A program made the translations under genes and the position numbers. This document shows, piece after piece, positions 43,172 through 52,736 of a DNA stretch of 64,000 nucleotides (positions within the stretch are counted from its first letter, which is position 1; the number at the start of each line of letters is the position of its first letter). The notes beneath the pieces are model-generated. The model did not search any database. It had not been told where the DNA came from and saw nothing but the letters and a program-made list of their open reading frames with translations. The stretch comes from Trametes villosa (taxonomy: Eukaryota > Basidiomycota > Agaricomycetes > Polyporales > Polyporaceae): the NCBI GenBank assembly GCA_002964805.2, contig PUDQ02000011.1, positions 62,001 to 126,000 of the forward strand, given 5' to 3'.

Positions 43172-44635
43172 TTCAACTCCGAAGAGCGGAAGGTCACCTA
43201 CGCCATCTCCTACCTCAAGGGGACCGCGCTGCAATGGTTCGAGCCGTACCTCCTAGAAGGCAACTCCGACTCTCCCCCGCTGTTCATGTCCGACTACGAG
43301 GCCTTCCAGGACGAACTCCGCGTCAACTTCGGACCTTACGACACGTCCGGAGCTGCGGAGCACGAACTCATGAACCTCCGCATGACCGAGAACCAGCATA
43401 TCGCGAAGTATATCACTCAGTTCACCCGCCTCGCGACTCAAGTCCGCTGGGGCAACGCGCCACTCCGATACCGGTTCTACGACGGACTTCCCAACCGTTT
43501 GAAGGACCGTATCTCCGACGTCGGGAAGCCCGACACCCTCATTGGACTTCGCGATCTTGCTCAGTCTATCGACAACCGCTACTGGGAGCGGCGTACCGAG
43601 CAGAACCGCGATTCGGGCAGCTCCAAGTCCGACAACAAGTCCAAGGGCTCCTCCGACAGGACACCGCGCAAGTCCGGGGGCTACTCCGCGCCTGCCGCGC
43701 AGTCCTCCAGAGCGTCCTCCTCCAGGTCCGCCTCCTCCGGCACTCCGAAGTCCAACTCCGGCAACAAGTCTCCCCCGAAGCCGTACGCGGACAAGCTGGG
43801 CAAGGACGGCAAGTTGACCAAGGAGGAACGTCAGCGGCGCTTCGCGAACAACCTCTGCCTCTTCTGCGGCGGCGCGGGTTAGACCCTTGTACCTAAACGT
43901 TACTACGACCCCTAGGTGTCGTCTTAACATTCAACTCCGAAGAGCGGAAGGTCACCTACGCCATCTCCTACCTCAAGGGGACCGCGCTGCAATGGTTCGA
44001 GCCGTACCTCCTAGAAGGCAACTCCGACTCTCCCCCGCTGTTCATGTCCGACTACGAGGCCTTCCAGGACGAACTCCGCGTCAACTTCGGACCTTACGAC
44101 ACGTCCGGAGCTGCGGAGCACGAACTCATGAACCTCCGCATGACCGAGAACCAGCATATCGCGAAGTATATCACTCAGTTCACCCGCCTCGCGACTCAAG
44201 TCCGCTGGGGCAACGCGCCACTCCGATACCGGTTCTACGACGGACTTCCCAACCGTTTGAAGGACCGTATCTCCGACGTCGGGAAGCCCGACACCCTCAT
44301 TGGACTTCGCGATCTTGCTCAGTCTATCGACAACCGCTACTGGGAGCGGCGTACCGAGCAGAACCGCGATTCGGGCAGCTCCAAGTCCGACAACAAGTCC
44401 AAGGGCTCCTCCGACAGGACACCGCGCAAGTCCGGGGGCTACTCCGCGCCTGCCGCGCAGTCCTCCAGAGCGTCCTCCTCCAGGTCCGCCTCCTCCGGCA
44501 CTCCGAAGTCCAACTCCGGCAACAAGTCTCCCCCGAAGCCGTACGCGGACAAGCTGGGCAAGGACGGCAAGTTGACCAAGGAGGAACGTCAGCGGCGCTT
44601 CGCGAACAACCTCTGCCTCTTCTGCGGCGGCGCGG
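43120..44635 (+). repeat. 758-bp tandem duplication spanning LTR end and outer gag
   Basis: 43120-43877 and 43878-44635 are the same sequence at a 758-bp offset. The unit starts inside the inner 3' LTR (GTTAGACCC) and ends in the zinc-knuckle codons of outer gag. It therefore arose after the inner element inserted. The junction shows only about 1 bp of shared sequence. Confidence 0.95.
43177..43882 (+). pseudogene. gag: Outer chromovirus Gag, truncated first copy of C-terminal part
   Basis: This resumes the Gag frame after the inner element and its second TSD ([20 protein letters not shown] is recognisable capsid sequence). It runs to the start of the CCHC knuckle (CLFCGGAG) and then meets TAG at 43880-43882, created by the duplication junction. 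It has no start codon of its own except internal Met and cannot reach the frameshift site. Confidence 0.85.
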
Positions 44636-44769
44636 GGCACACCGCCTCCGTTTGTCCGAAGAGGTCTTCCTCCGCGGCTAAAGGCCGAGCGGCGCAAGCT
44701 GCTCCGCCTGCTCCGCCTCTTCCGCCCGCGGCGGCCAAGATCGAGGCCGTCCCTGAGGCAAAAAACTAG
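43935..44769 (+). CDS. gag: Outer chromovirus Gag, C-terminal part (second copy, complete 3' end)
   Basis: Same sequence as 43177-43877, then continuing through the full zinc knuckle [14 protein letters not shown] and an Ala/Pro-rich tail to TAG at 44767-44769. It contains the capsid-like region ([32 protein letters not shown]) and a Ser/Lys-rich linker. It is separated from its N-terminus by the inner element and the duplication. An internal ATG at 44044 could start a partial protein. The stop directly follows the A AAA AAC slippery heptamer. Confidence 0.8.
44760..44766 (+). promoter_or_regulatory. -1 ribosomal frameshift heptamer, outer gag/pol
   Basis: A AAA AAC in the gag frame, followed directly by the TAG stop. 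The -1 frame is open from here into pol with no stop. Confidence 0.85.
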
Positions 44770-44867
44770 TCCGCGGTCCTCCGAACTCCGTACCCGTCGA
44801 GGACCGCGTTGACTCCTCCGGTACGGAGGTCACCCTCAGGCTCAACGCGTCCGCTCTTTCCGATCCC

Positions 44868-47800
44868 ATGTCCCTCCATATTTCCCTCTTCTCCGACTCT
44901 ATTCCGACTCCGTTCCGCGCCCTCATAGACTCGGGTTCGTCGCATTGTTTCGTGGACTCCGACTTCGCGGACAAGCACGAACTCCGAACCAGCTCCGTTC
45001 CTCCGCTCCGACTACATCTCTTCGACGGCACGTCCAATCAATACATCTCTAGGACTGTGTCCCTTCCTGTACATTTCCCTTCCGGTGAAGTCCTCGATAT
45101 AGATTTCTATGTTACCCCGCTCGACAAGTCCGTCTCCGCCGTTCTGGGATACAGCTGGCTATCCAACTACAATCCATTGATTGACTGGAAGAAGCGTAGC
45201 ATCCAGTTCCGAACTACGCCGACGGCTCGTCCCGACTCCGCGCCGGCCAGAGCATCGGAGCTACCTCCGACTCCGCTCACGTCGACTCCGGCACCTCCGT
45301 CCCCGACTTCTCTGACCTCCGCTCCCCGCGTTTCCCTGGTAAACGCGGCGGCGTTCGCCCTGGCCTGCAAACTCCCCGGCTCGGAGTCGTACACTCTGAA
45401 CCTCTCCGACGCCGACTTTGCGTTCCTCCGCGCCTCCGCCACCTCCGACGGCCCTCCGGACCTGTCGGGCGTCCCCGCGGAGTACCACGAATACGCGGAC
45501 GTCTTTAGCAAGGTCAAGGCGGACACCCTCCCGGAGCACCGCCCCCACGACCTCAAAATCGTCTTAGAAGACGGGGCAACTCCGCCACTCGGGCCAATCT
45601 ATTCGCTCTCCAAGGTCGAGCTCGACACTCTCCGCGAGTACATCGACGAGAACCTCCGGTCGGGGTTCATACGTCCGTCGAACTCCCCTTGCGGAGCTCC
45701 GGTCCTCTTCGTCAAGAAGAAGGACGGCTCACTCCGACTCTGCGTGGACTACCGGGGCTTGAATAAGATCACCCGGAAGGACCGCTATCCTCTTCCGCTC
45801 GTGTCGGACCTGCTGGACACTCCGCGCAAGGCGTCGGTCTACACCAAGATCGACCTCCGACACGCGTACAACCTGGTCCGCATAGCTCCGGGCGATGAGT
45901 GGAAGACCGCCTTTCGGACTCGCTACGGCTCGTTCGAATGGCTCGTAATGCCTTTCGGACTTTCCAACGCGCCCGCCGCTTTCCAAAGGTTCGTCAATGA
46001 GGTCTTCGCGGACTTGCTCGACGTCTGCGTCGTCGTCTATCTAGACGACATCCTCATCTACTCCGACAACCCCGACGACCACCAAAAGCACGTCAAGGAA
46101 GTACTCCGCCGACTCCGCAAGTACAACCTTTACGCGCGCGCGGACAAGTGCGAGTTCCACACCACCTCCGTCGAATATCTCGGCTACATCCTCTCCCCCG
46201 CGGGCCTCACTATGGCGGAGTCGAAGGTCCGGGCGATCTTGGACTGGCCCGAACCCCGAAAGGTCCGCGACATCCAATCCTTCCTCGGGTTCGCGAACTT
46301 CTACCGGAGGTTCATCCACAACTACTCCGAAATCGTCCTACCCCTCACCCGCCTGACCCGCAAGTCCGTTCCCTGGCACTTCTCCGATGCCTGTCGGACC
46401 TCCTTTAACGCCCTCAAGTCCGCCTTCACCTCCGCTCCGATCCTCCGCCACTGGGAACCGGACCTCCAGATCACGGTGGAAACCGACGCGTCGGACTACG
46501 CCATCGCGGGGATCCTCTCCGTCACCGACAACTCCGGCGAACTCCACCCCGTCGCTTTCCACTCCCGCACCCTTACCGGAGCGGAGCTGAACTACGACAC
46601 CCACGATAAGGAACTACTGGCTATCTTTGAATGCTTCAAGTCCTGGCGACACTACCTCGAGGGGTCCGCAACTCCGATAGACGTCGTGACGGACCACAAG
46701 AACCTCGAGTATTTCGCGACTACTAAGCTCCTCACCCGCCGACAAGCCCGATGGTCGGAGTTCCTCTCGCAGTTCAACCTCATTATCCGCTTCCGCCCCG
46801 GTAAACTCGGAGCCAAGCCCGACGCGCTCACCCGCCGTTGGGACGTCTACCCAAAAGAGGGAGGCAGTGACTACTCCGTCGTCAACCCACACAACCTCCG
46901 ACCGGTCTTCACGCAGGAGCAGCTCGCCGCCTCACTCCGCGCGACCTACCTCTGCGAGCCGGTCCTCCGCGCCTCCTTCCTCCTGGACGACTCTCAGCTC
47001 CGCGCGGACATCAAGTCCGCCCAGTCCGCAACCCCGTCCTCCGATCCCGAACTCGCCGCAGGCCTCCGCCTCTCCTCCGAAGGACATCCCCGCTGGACTA
47101 AGTCCGACGACAGGCTTCTACTCCTCAACGATCGGATCTACGTACCGGACGTCGGAGACCTCCGACTCCGCGTACTCCGACAGTGCCACGATCATCCGAC
47201 CGCTGGGCACTGGGGCCAGAACAAGACTCAGGCCCTCGTCCTCCGAACGTACTCCTGGCCCGGACTCCGACTCTTTGTCCGCGACTACGTGAAGTCCTGC
47301 ACTACCTGCGCGCGGTCCAAGGTACCCCGACACCTTCCTTACGGGACCTTGAAGCAACTCCCCATCCCCGAACGCCCGTGGAACTCCATCTCCATGGACC
47401 TCATCGAGCAACTCCCCAACTCCGAAGGCTACTCCGCCATCCTCGTCGTCGTGGACCGCCTCTCCAAGCAAGCAATCTTCATCCCAACGCACGACACGCT
47501 CACCGCGTCGGAGCTGGCGGACTTGTTCGTCCTCCATGTCTTCTCCAAGCACGGAGTTCCCTCGCACGTCACCTCCGATCGGGGTTCGGAGTTCGTCTCC
47601 CACTTCTTCCGCTCGCTCGGGAAAGTCCTCGAAATGCGCCTTCACTTCACCTCCGGTTACCACCCCGAAGGCGACGGACAAACCGAGCGGGTCAACCAGA
47701 CCCTCGAGCAGTACCTCCGCGTCTACTGCAACTACCAGCAGGACAACTGGTCCAAGCTTCTCCTGCTGGCGGAGTTCGCGTACAACAATGCTCCGAACGC

Positions 47801-48479
47801 GACCACCGGCATCTCCCCCTTCTTCGCCAACAAGGGCTACAACCCCGCCATCTCCGTCCACCCGGAGAAGGACCTCACCTCCGCACGCGCCCGCGAGTAC
47901 GCTGTTGACCTCGACGAGCTTCACTCCGCACTCCGACAACACATCTCCGACGCGCAAGTCCGCTACCAGATCCAGGTGGACAAGCACCGACTCCCTGCGC
48001 CGGACTTCAAGGTCGGAGACCAGGCCTTCGTACGTGCGGAGAACATTCGGACCACACGGCCCTCGAAGAAGCTTTCGGAGAAGTTCCTCGGACCGTACCC
48101 CATTATTGCGCAACCGGGCACCCATTCCTTTACCCTTCGCCTTCCCGACTCTATGCGCGCAATTCATCCGGTATTCCATGTCTCCCAGCTGGAACCCGCA
48201 ACTCCGAACAATATCCCTGGCCACGTCCTTACTCCGCCACCTCCGATCGAGATCGACGGAGAACCAGAGTACGAGATCTCCGAAATCCTCGACTCCAAGC
48301 TGGACCGCCGCCGTCGGAGTTGCCAACTCCTCTATCTAGTCCGATGGGCCGGTTACGAGGGCACCGACGAAGAGACCTCCTGGGTCCTCGCGACGGAACT
48401 CGGACACGCTCAGGAACTCGTGTTGGACTTCCACTCCGCCTACCCCGCCAAACCCGGACCTCTTGCTTCGCTAGCTTGA
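44868..48479 (+). CDS. pol: Outer chromovirus Pol polyprotein (1,203 aa from first Met; frame open from 44760)
   Basis: The frame is open upstream to the slippery site, so the frameshift product has about 36 extra residues. Domains: protease (ALIDSGSSH, Asp21 counted from Met 44868); reverse transcriptase with YLDD at residues 391-394; RNase H (VETDASDY, Asp540); integrase with HHCC finger (HDHPTAGHWGQNKT on) and Asp844, Asp904, Glu940 (35-residue D-E spacing); GPY motif (FLGPYPII); and a diverged chromodomain (YEISEILDSK, YLVRWAGYEG) in which the usual NTWEP is TSWVL. Intact throughout. It differs clearly from the inner Pol, so the two elements belong to separate chromovirus lineages. Confidence 0.95.
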   Translation: MSLHISLFSDSIPTPFRALIDSGSSHCFVDSDFADKHELRTSSVPPLRLHLFDGTSNQYISRTVSLPVHFPSGEVLDIDFYVTPLDKSVSAVLGYSWLSNYNPLIDWKKRSIQFRTTPTARPDSAPARASELPPTPLTSTPAPPSPTSLTSAPRVSLVNAAAFALACKLPGSESYTLNLSDADFAFLRASATSDGPPDLSGVPAEYHEYADVFSKVKADTLPEHRPHDLKIVLEDGATPPLGPIYSLSKVELDTLREYIDENLRSGFIRPSNSPCGAPVLFVKKKDGSLRLCVDYRGLNKITRKDRYPLPLVSDLLDTPRKASVYTKIDLRHAYNLVRIAPGDEWKTAFRTRYGSFEWLVMPFGLSNAPAAFQRFVNEVFADLLDVCVVVYLDDILIYSDNPDDHQKHVKEVLRRLRKYNLYARADKCEFHTTSVEYLGYILSPAGLTMAESKVRAILDWPEPRKVRDIQSFLGFANFYRRFIHNYSEIVLPLTRLTRKSVPWHFSDACRTSFNALKSAFTSAPILRHWEPDLQITVETDASDYAIAGILSVTDNSGELHPVAFHSRTLTGAELNYDTHDKELLAIFECFKSWRHYLEGSATPIDVVTDHKNLEYFATTKLLTRRQARWSEFLSQFNLIIRFRPGKLGAKPDALTRRWDVYPKEGGSDYSVVNPHNLRPVFTQEQLAASLRATYLCEPVLRASFLLDDSQLRADIKSAQSATPSSDPELAAGLRLSSEGHPRWTKSDDRLLLLNDRIYVPDVGDLRLRVLRQCHDHPTAGHWGQNKTQALVLRTYSWPGLRLFVRDYVKSCTTCARSKVPRHLPYGTLKQLPIPERPWNSISMDLIEQLPNSEGYSAILVVVDRLSKQAIFIPTHDTLTASELADLFVLHVFSKHGVPSHVTSDRGSEFVSHFFRSLGKVLEMRLHFTSGYHPEGDGQTERVNQTLEQYLRVYCNYQQDNWSKLLLLAEFAYNNAPNATTGISPFFANKGYNPAISVHPEKDLTSARAREYAVDLDELHSALRQHISDAQVRYQIQVDKHRLPAPDFKVGDQAFVRAENIRTTRPSKKLSEKFLGPYPIIAQPGTHSFTLRLPDSMRAIHPVFHVSQLEPATPNNIPGHVLTPPPPIEIDGEPEYEISEILDSKLDRRRRSCQLLYLVRWAGYEGTDEETSWVLATELGHAQELVLDFHSAYPAKPGPLASLA

Positions 48480-48598
48480 AGTCACACTCACGCCTTATTC
48501 GCCTCAAGCCCTTTGTATTGGGGACGATACAGGCTACACTAGTGAGGTACTAAACTAGATGTCCGCGGGTTTTGTCCGACACCTCCGACCTCCGACGC

Positions 48599-50187
48599 CT
48601 ACTCTGCCGCCTTGCCCTTGCCCTTGTCCGCCGTCTCCGCGCCCTCACCCTCCTTCTCCGCGCCCTCGCCCTTCTCCGCGTCCTCGTCCTCCTTCGCTCC
48701 CTCACCCTCCTTCTCCGCGCCTTCGGGCTTCTCCGCGGGCTTGTCCGCCGCGTCGGCGGACTTCTCCGCCTCCTCCGCGGGCTTGCCCGCTTGGTCCGCT
48801 TGGTCCGCCTCCTCCGCGGGCTTGTCCGCGCCCTCCGCGGGCTTGTCCGCGCCCTCCGCGGGCTTGTCCGCGCTCTCCGCCGTCGTGCTCGACGGACCAG
48901 CCCCCGCGGTCTGCCGGGCGCCGGACCTCGTCGTCACCCGCTCCAGCCGGACCTCCTCCAGCACCCGCTCCCAGTCCTCCTCGTCCGAGTCGAACTCGTC
49001 GGAGTCCATCGGGATGTACTCCGAGTCCTCGTCCTCGGGGTCGGAGTCGGGTGCCCGGCGGCGGCGACGGATCGTCGCGCGGTATACTGCCATGCAGTAC
49101 CCCACGATGACCTCCTCGCGGTCCTCGATGGCCTCGCGCCGCGCCTCCCGCTCCACCGCCAACTCATGGCGGAGCAGCTGCACCTCTCCGAGGAGAGCGT
49201 GCATCAACTCGACGCCACTGAGCGGACCTGGCCCCGCGGACCAGATGTTCGCGGCCGCCAACGCCGCGGTCGGGTTGCTGGGCACCATTGTGAAAAATGG
49301 CACCCCCGTCCCGGGCGCTGGGCGAGCCGACCCCGCTGGTCCGCCACCTCCGCCACCTCCGGCGCCTCCGTCCACACCTCCGCCATCTCCGGCACCTCCG
49401 CCCACACCCCCGACGGCGACCCCGCTCGCGCGACTCGGCCCCGCCTGGGGTTGCGCTTGCGCGGGCTTGCGGGGCGTCGTCTCCGGCGACGAGTCGGCCT
49501 TGCGCCTCTTCTTCGGCGGCTCGTCCTCCGACTCCACGTCCGCCTTGGCGGGCTTCTTCCCCGCCTTCTTGTCCGCCTTCTTCGCCGCGCCGCGTTCGGC
49601 GTTGTCCCGCTCGCGCTGTCGGAGTCGACTCGCGAGGTCCGGCGGCAGGCCGCCCCGAGCCCCGACGCACGGCTTCTTGCGGAGCTGGCACTCGGTGCAC
49701 GAACTCGTCTTCGGGCCGCGGTTGAAGACGCACTCGACGTCGTTGTTCCCGCAGTGATGGCAGGGTTCGCTACAAACAAACCCGTCAGTACCTCCGCCAA
49801 CTCCGCCAGGTCCGACTTACTCCGGACGGACGGGCTCGTCATCCCCGAGCAGCGAGTCGACATCGATCGCCTTGCGCTTTTCTCCGCGCGGCTGTCCCTA
49901 CTGCGGGGTTAGCTCCGAACCCCAAGCTCCGAACTCCGCCGCATACTCACCTCGAGCGCGACCTCCCTCGCCACCGCCCTGTCCTGCGCAATCTGCGCCT
50001 CCCTCTCCGCCTCGGCCTTCTCCTTCTCCGCTTGCGCCTTCGCCTCCGCCGCCTTTCGCGCCTCCTCCTCCGCCGCCTTCCGCGCCTTCGCGGCGGCCCG
50101 CTCCGCCTTGCTGCGCGCGAGGAACTCCGACAGGCGCTCCTCGTAGTCCGAGTCCGTCTCGTCGGGCTTGCACGTCGGGGCGTCCAT
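48599..50187 (-). CDS. Antisense Zn(II)2Cys6 protein carried by outer chromovirus (494 aa, 3 exons)
   Basis: Exon 1 is 50187-49951, exon 2 is 49897-49821 and exon 3 is 49769-48599. Introns of 53 nt (donor GTGAGT) and 51 nt (donor GTAAGT) keep phase throughout. The product starts MDAPTCKPDETDSDYEERLS and has a long charged coiled coil (AERAAAKARKAAEEEARKAA). In exon 3 the Cys pattern is C-x2-C-x6-C-x10-C-x2-C-x6-C (EPCHHCGNNDVECVFNRG, then SSCTECQLRKKPC), which fits the fungal Zn2Cys6 consensus. A bipartite basic signal (PPKKRRKA), a Gly-rich linker, a helical segment and a highly acidic Glu/Lys/Ala repeat tail follow. It lies between pol and the 3' LTR on the opposite strand and is complete. 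A regulator of the element or of nearby genes is an inference. Confidence 0.75.
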
Positions 50188-50272
50188 TGTCGGGGTTGGC
50201 TAGTGTGAGTTTTTTGAGTTGAGAGTGGAAGGGAAGAAAAAGGCGAAGTCTCACCTCACCCCCGCGCTCAAG

Positions 50273-50280
50273 ATTATATA
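50273..50280 (-). promoter_or_regulatory. TATA box of antisense gene
   Basis: TATATAAT on the minus strand, 86 bp before the ATG at 50187. It lies within the 50188-50411 interval between the antisense gene and the 3' LTR. Confidence 0.5.
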
Positions 50281-50411
50281 CTACCCCCGAACCCCGATCT
50301 CCGATTCCGACCCTGCGTACCTCCGTCCTCTCTTTTTTCACGCGCTAAAACTTTTACGGACAGGTCACGTGCTCTTAGGCCCTCATGGGTTCGGGCCTAG
50401 TGGGGAGGCAC

Positions 50412-51065
50412 TGTTACATCCCGTGCGCCACCTCCGAAGGTTCGGACCTCATGTCCGCCCAGGTCCGCTCGTGTCCGCTCTTGTCCGCCGTACGTCCGCT
50501 CTTGTCCGCTACATACTTACCATGTCCGCCATGTCCGCCATATCCGCTCATGTCCGCTCATGTCCAATACTTACTCCGCTCCTTATCTACGGTATTGACT
50601 CGGAAGCACGAAGACAATAGCTTATTGTATTCGGACTTCCCCCTTTCGGACTTCCTTCCTTTTACGTCGCTCCTTATTGTTTCGCCAGAACAATTAGATT
50701 ACTTCTATAAATACTCGCCTGGATGTAGACTATTCCTCAGTTTGTATATCTCGTTGTAAAGCGTCTTATCCGCACTCAATCTACTTCCCCCGCCCTTCCT
50801 CCCTCTCGTCCGATCTCCTCCGCTCGTCCGCTCGTCCGACCCCCGACCTCCGACCTCCGCCCGTACCCTTGTCTGAAGTCAAGGACCCGACTTAGACTCG
50901 AGGTGTTGCTAATAGCCTCGCCAAAGTCCTTACCTTGTGCGTTCGTCCCGAGTCCAGGTCCGACCCGACCTCCGACTCCGACCTCCGATCCCCGACCTCC
51001 GTCCTCCGAGGTCCGACCCCAAAGTCCGACCCCGACTCGGTCCCCCGATCCGCACGGTCGTAACA
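50412..51065 (+). repeat. 3' LTR of outer chromovirus
   Basis: 654 bp, matching the 5' LTR. A purine-rich GTGGGGAGG just upstream is the likely polypurine tract. Confidence 0.93.
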
Positions 51066-51494
51066 GATCAGCTACTAGCAATAGTTGAGCTAGCGATTTC
51101 AGTCAGTCAATGACAACCTCACAGCTGTTTATAATCAAGGCACTACTCAATTGTCATTCCCCTCAGTGGATTGTACATATATTACAGCCCAGGTTGTTTG
51201 CTATGTTGAGCCAATTTTCAGCTCTGTTGGGCTGCTCCTACTGATAGCTAGGCAATGGCAAGGGTATATCCCCGGGTACCGTCGAGTGTATCCGTACCCC
51301 TACCCGCCAATATCCGTACCCGCAGATCCGCGGATTTTTAAGGTTAGGGTTACCCGCCAACGGGTACGGGTACAAACGGATATGATATCCTTGCACGGAT
51401 ATCCCGGGGTATAGGTATCCTGAGCCCAATCTCACTCTTCAGGTTCTGAGAACAGGGAAACATGTGTATATTTTGAGATAATACAGGGTAGAGA

Positions 51495-52170
51495 CTACAG
51501 TAGTGTATGCTCTTCAAAGCAGTCAGCCTGAGAGCACATGAAGAGGCCGTTAGTAACACAGTAGTTGAGCTTGAGGCACTCATAAGTACTCACTGGAAGT
51601 CTATGACGAGCCCAGTTACTCAGTATCTTGAACTGGGCATCTGGCCCCCACTCAGCCTCCATGTGTGCCCGAGAGCGCGAGGTAACGAGTTGCAGTAGCT
51701 GAGTGAAGTGGGACCAAGATTCCGTGACTTGCGGACAGTCGGACGGCGCCGACGCGAAGTAGCTATAGATAGCCGCAAGGTCTTGCATTAGGAGACGCTG
51801 GGCGATAGTGAGGGCGTGTTGGCCGTCGTGCGTGGTGAGCTCCAGCTCGTAAGAGGTCAGCGTGCGAGTAAGGATGTGGGGAGGTGTATTGCGAAGCTCT
51901 CGGAGTGAGTTTGGGAGCATGCGCTAGCACGAACGGCCCTGTTAGTCGTACTATCGCCCCCCGCATGTATATTGTACTCACAGTGACCATCCGACCCCAT
52001 GAGCCGCCGGAGACGTGCAGAGCGGTGCACCGGACGACCTGCGAGCTCCCCGCCGGGCCATCTGACCATGTGTCTTGCGAGATTTCAATTCGTCCTGGGT
52101 GGTACATCGGGACGGCGAGCGAGTGTTCAGGCTCAGAGACTCGGACCAGGTCGGGAAGGTCAGAGCTCAT
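51495..52170 (-). CDS. hAT-2 accessory protein, uncharacterised (205 aa, 2 exons)
   Basis: Exon 1 is 52170-51982 (63 codons) and exon 2 is 51923-51495, with a 58-nt GTGAGT...CTAG intron in phase 0. The product starts MSSDLPDLVRVSEPEHSLAV and has a strand-rich first third (GRIEISQDTWSDG, VVRCTALHVSGGSWG), then helices (IAQRLLMQDLAAIYSYF, FTQLLQLVTSRSRAHM). No known domain. It does not obviously resemble the accessory gene of hAT-1. Its place inside an intact element downstream of the transposase suggests a role in that element. Confidence 0.6.
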
Positions 52171-52435
52171 CGTGGTAGCGGGGAGCGAGTGGGTGCTGAG
52201 CAGAAGACGATGTCAAGGGGAGAGAGCACAGTGCCAGGCGACTGGCTGCTATTGAAAATTGTGCGGAAGTCCCCGATTCACACCTGTGGCGCAAACTCAG
52301 CCTTCAAACGGGTGCCAGGCGTGATACAGGAGCCCGCAGGCATGAGCCTTCGAAAAGCATGAGCACGAGCAGGGCGTCGGGCGACTAGACGAGCGTGGCC
52401 GCGAGTGAAGCATCAAGCAGCCTGAGGTTGGTGGC

Positions 52436-52625
52436 GGGCACGACGAGGACAGCGGCGCACGCGAGGAAACAGACAGCGGCGCGCGAGGAAACAGACAGCG
52501 GCGCGCGCGACGAAACAAACAGCAGCGTGCACGAGGACACAGACAGCAACACCGCGTGCGAAGACACGCGGACGGGGACACGGACAGCGGCGCACGCAAG
52601 GACACACGCGTGAGGCTCCCGTGCG
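52436..52625. repeat. Degenerate minisatellite in hAT-2
   Basis: Imperfect units of about 20-35 bp built from GCGGCGCACGCGAGGA-like and AACAGACA-like blocks lie between the accessory gene and the 3' end of the transposase. I see no gene in 52171-52736 otherwise. Confidence 0.6.
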
Positions 52626-52736
52626 AGCAAGCGAACAGCAGCGCGTGTGGAAAAAGGAAGGGGGGCAGGAAGGAACTACACAGAACGGGCGGGATACACG
52701 GACGGCGAGCTCAAGACATGGTTATACTACTGGGTA

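Larger units (their letters stand above)
34298..51065 (+). mobile_element. Outer Ty3-type chromovirus, 16.8 kb with a nested element
   Basis: Two 654-bp LTRs (34298-34951 and 50412-51065) start TGTTAC and end GTAACA, and are flanked by the 5-bp TSD GATCA (34293-34297 and 51066-51070). Between them, in order: gag (split by a second chromovirus at 35628), the inner element, a 758-bp tandem duplication, the rest of gag, pol, and an antisense gene. Without the inner element, its extra TSD and the duplication the element is about 8.46 kb. The LTRs looked identical on base-by-base reading, which points to recent integration. It sits inside the AT-rich element. Confidence 0.93.

Noticed and set aside
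47118..48326. Minus-strand ORF of 402 codons
   Set aside because: Antisense shadow of the outer pol gene; composition follows the GC-rich third positions of pol and no domain is visible.
48559..49912. Long plus-strand ORFs of 381 and 446 codons after outer pol
   Set aside because: They are complementary to the spliced antisense Zn2Cys6 gene, which has coherent splicing and domain structure; the plus-strand products are low-complexity Arg/Pro/Leu strings.
34298..51065. One chromovirus with two pol genes
   Set aside because: The first gag-pol has its own LTR pair and TSD (TTCAA), so it is a separate nested element.
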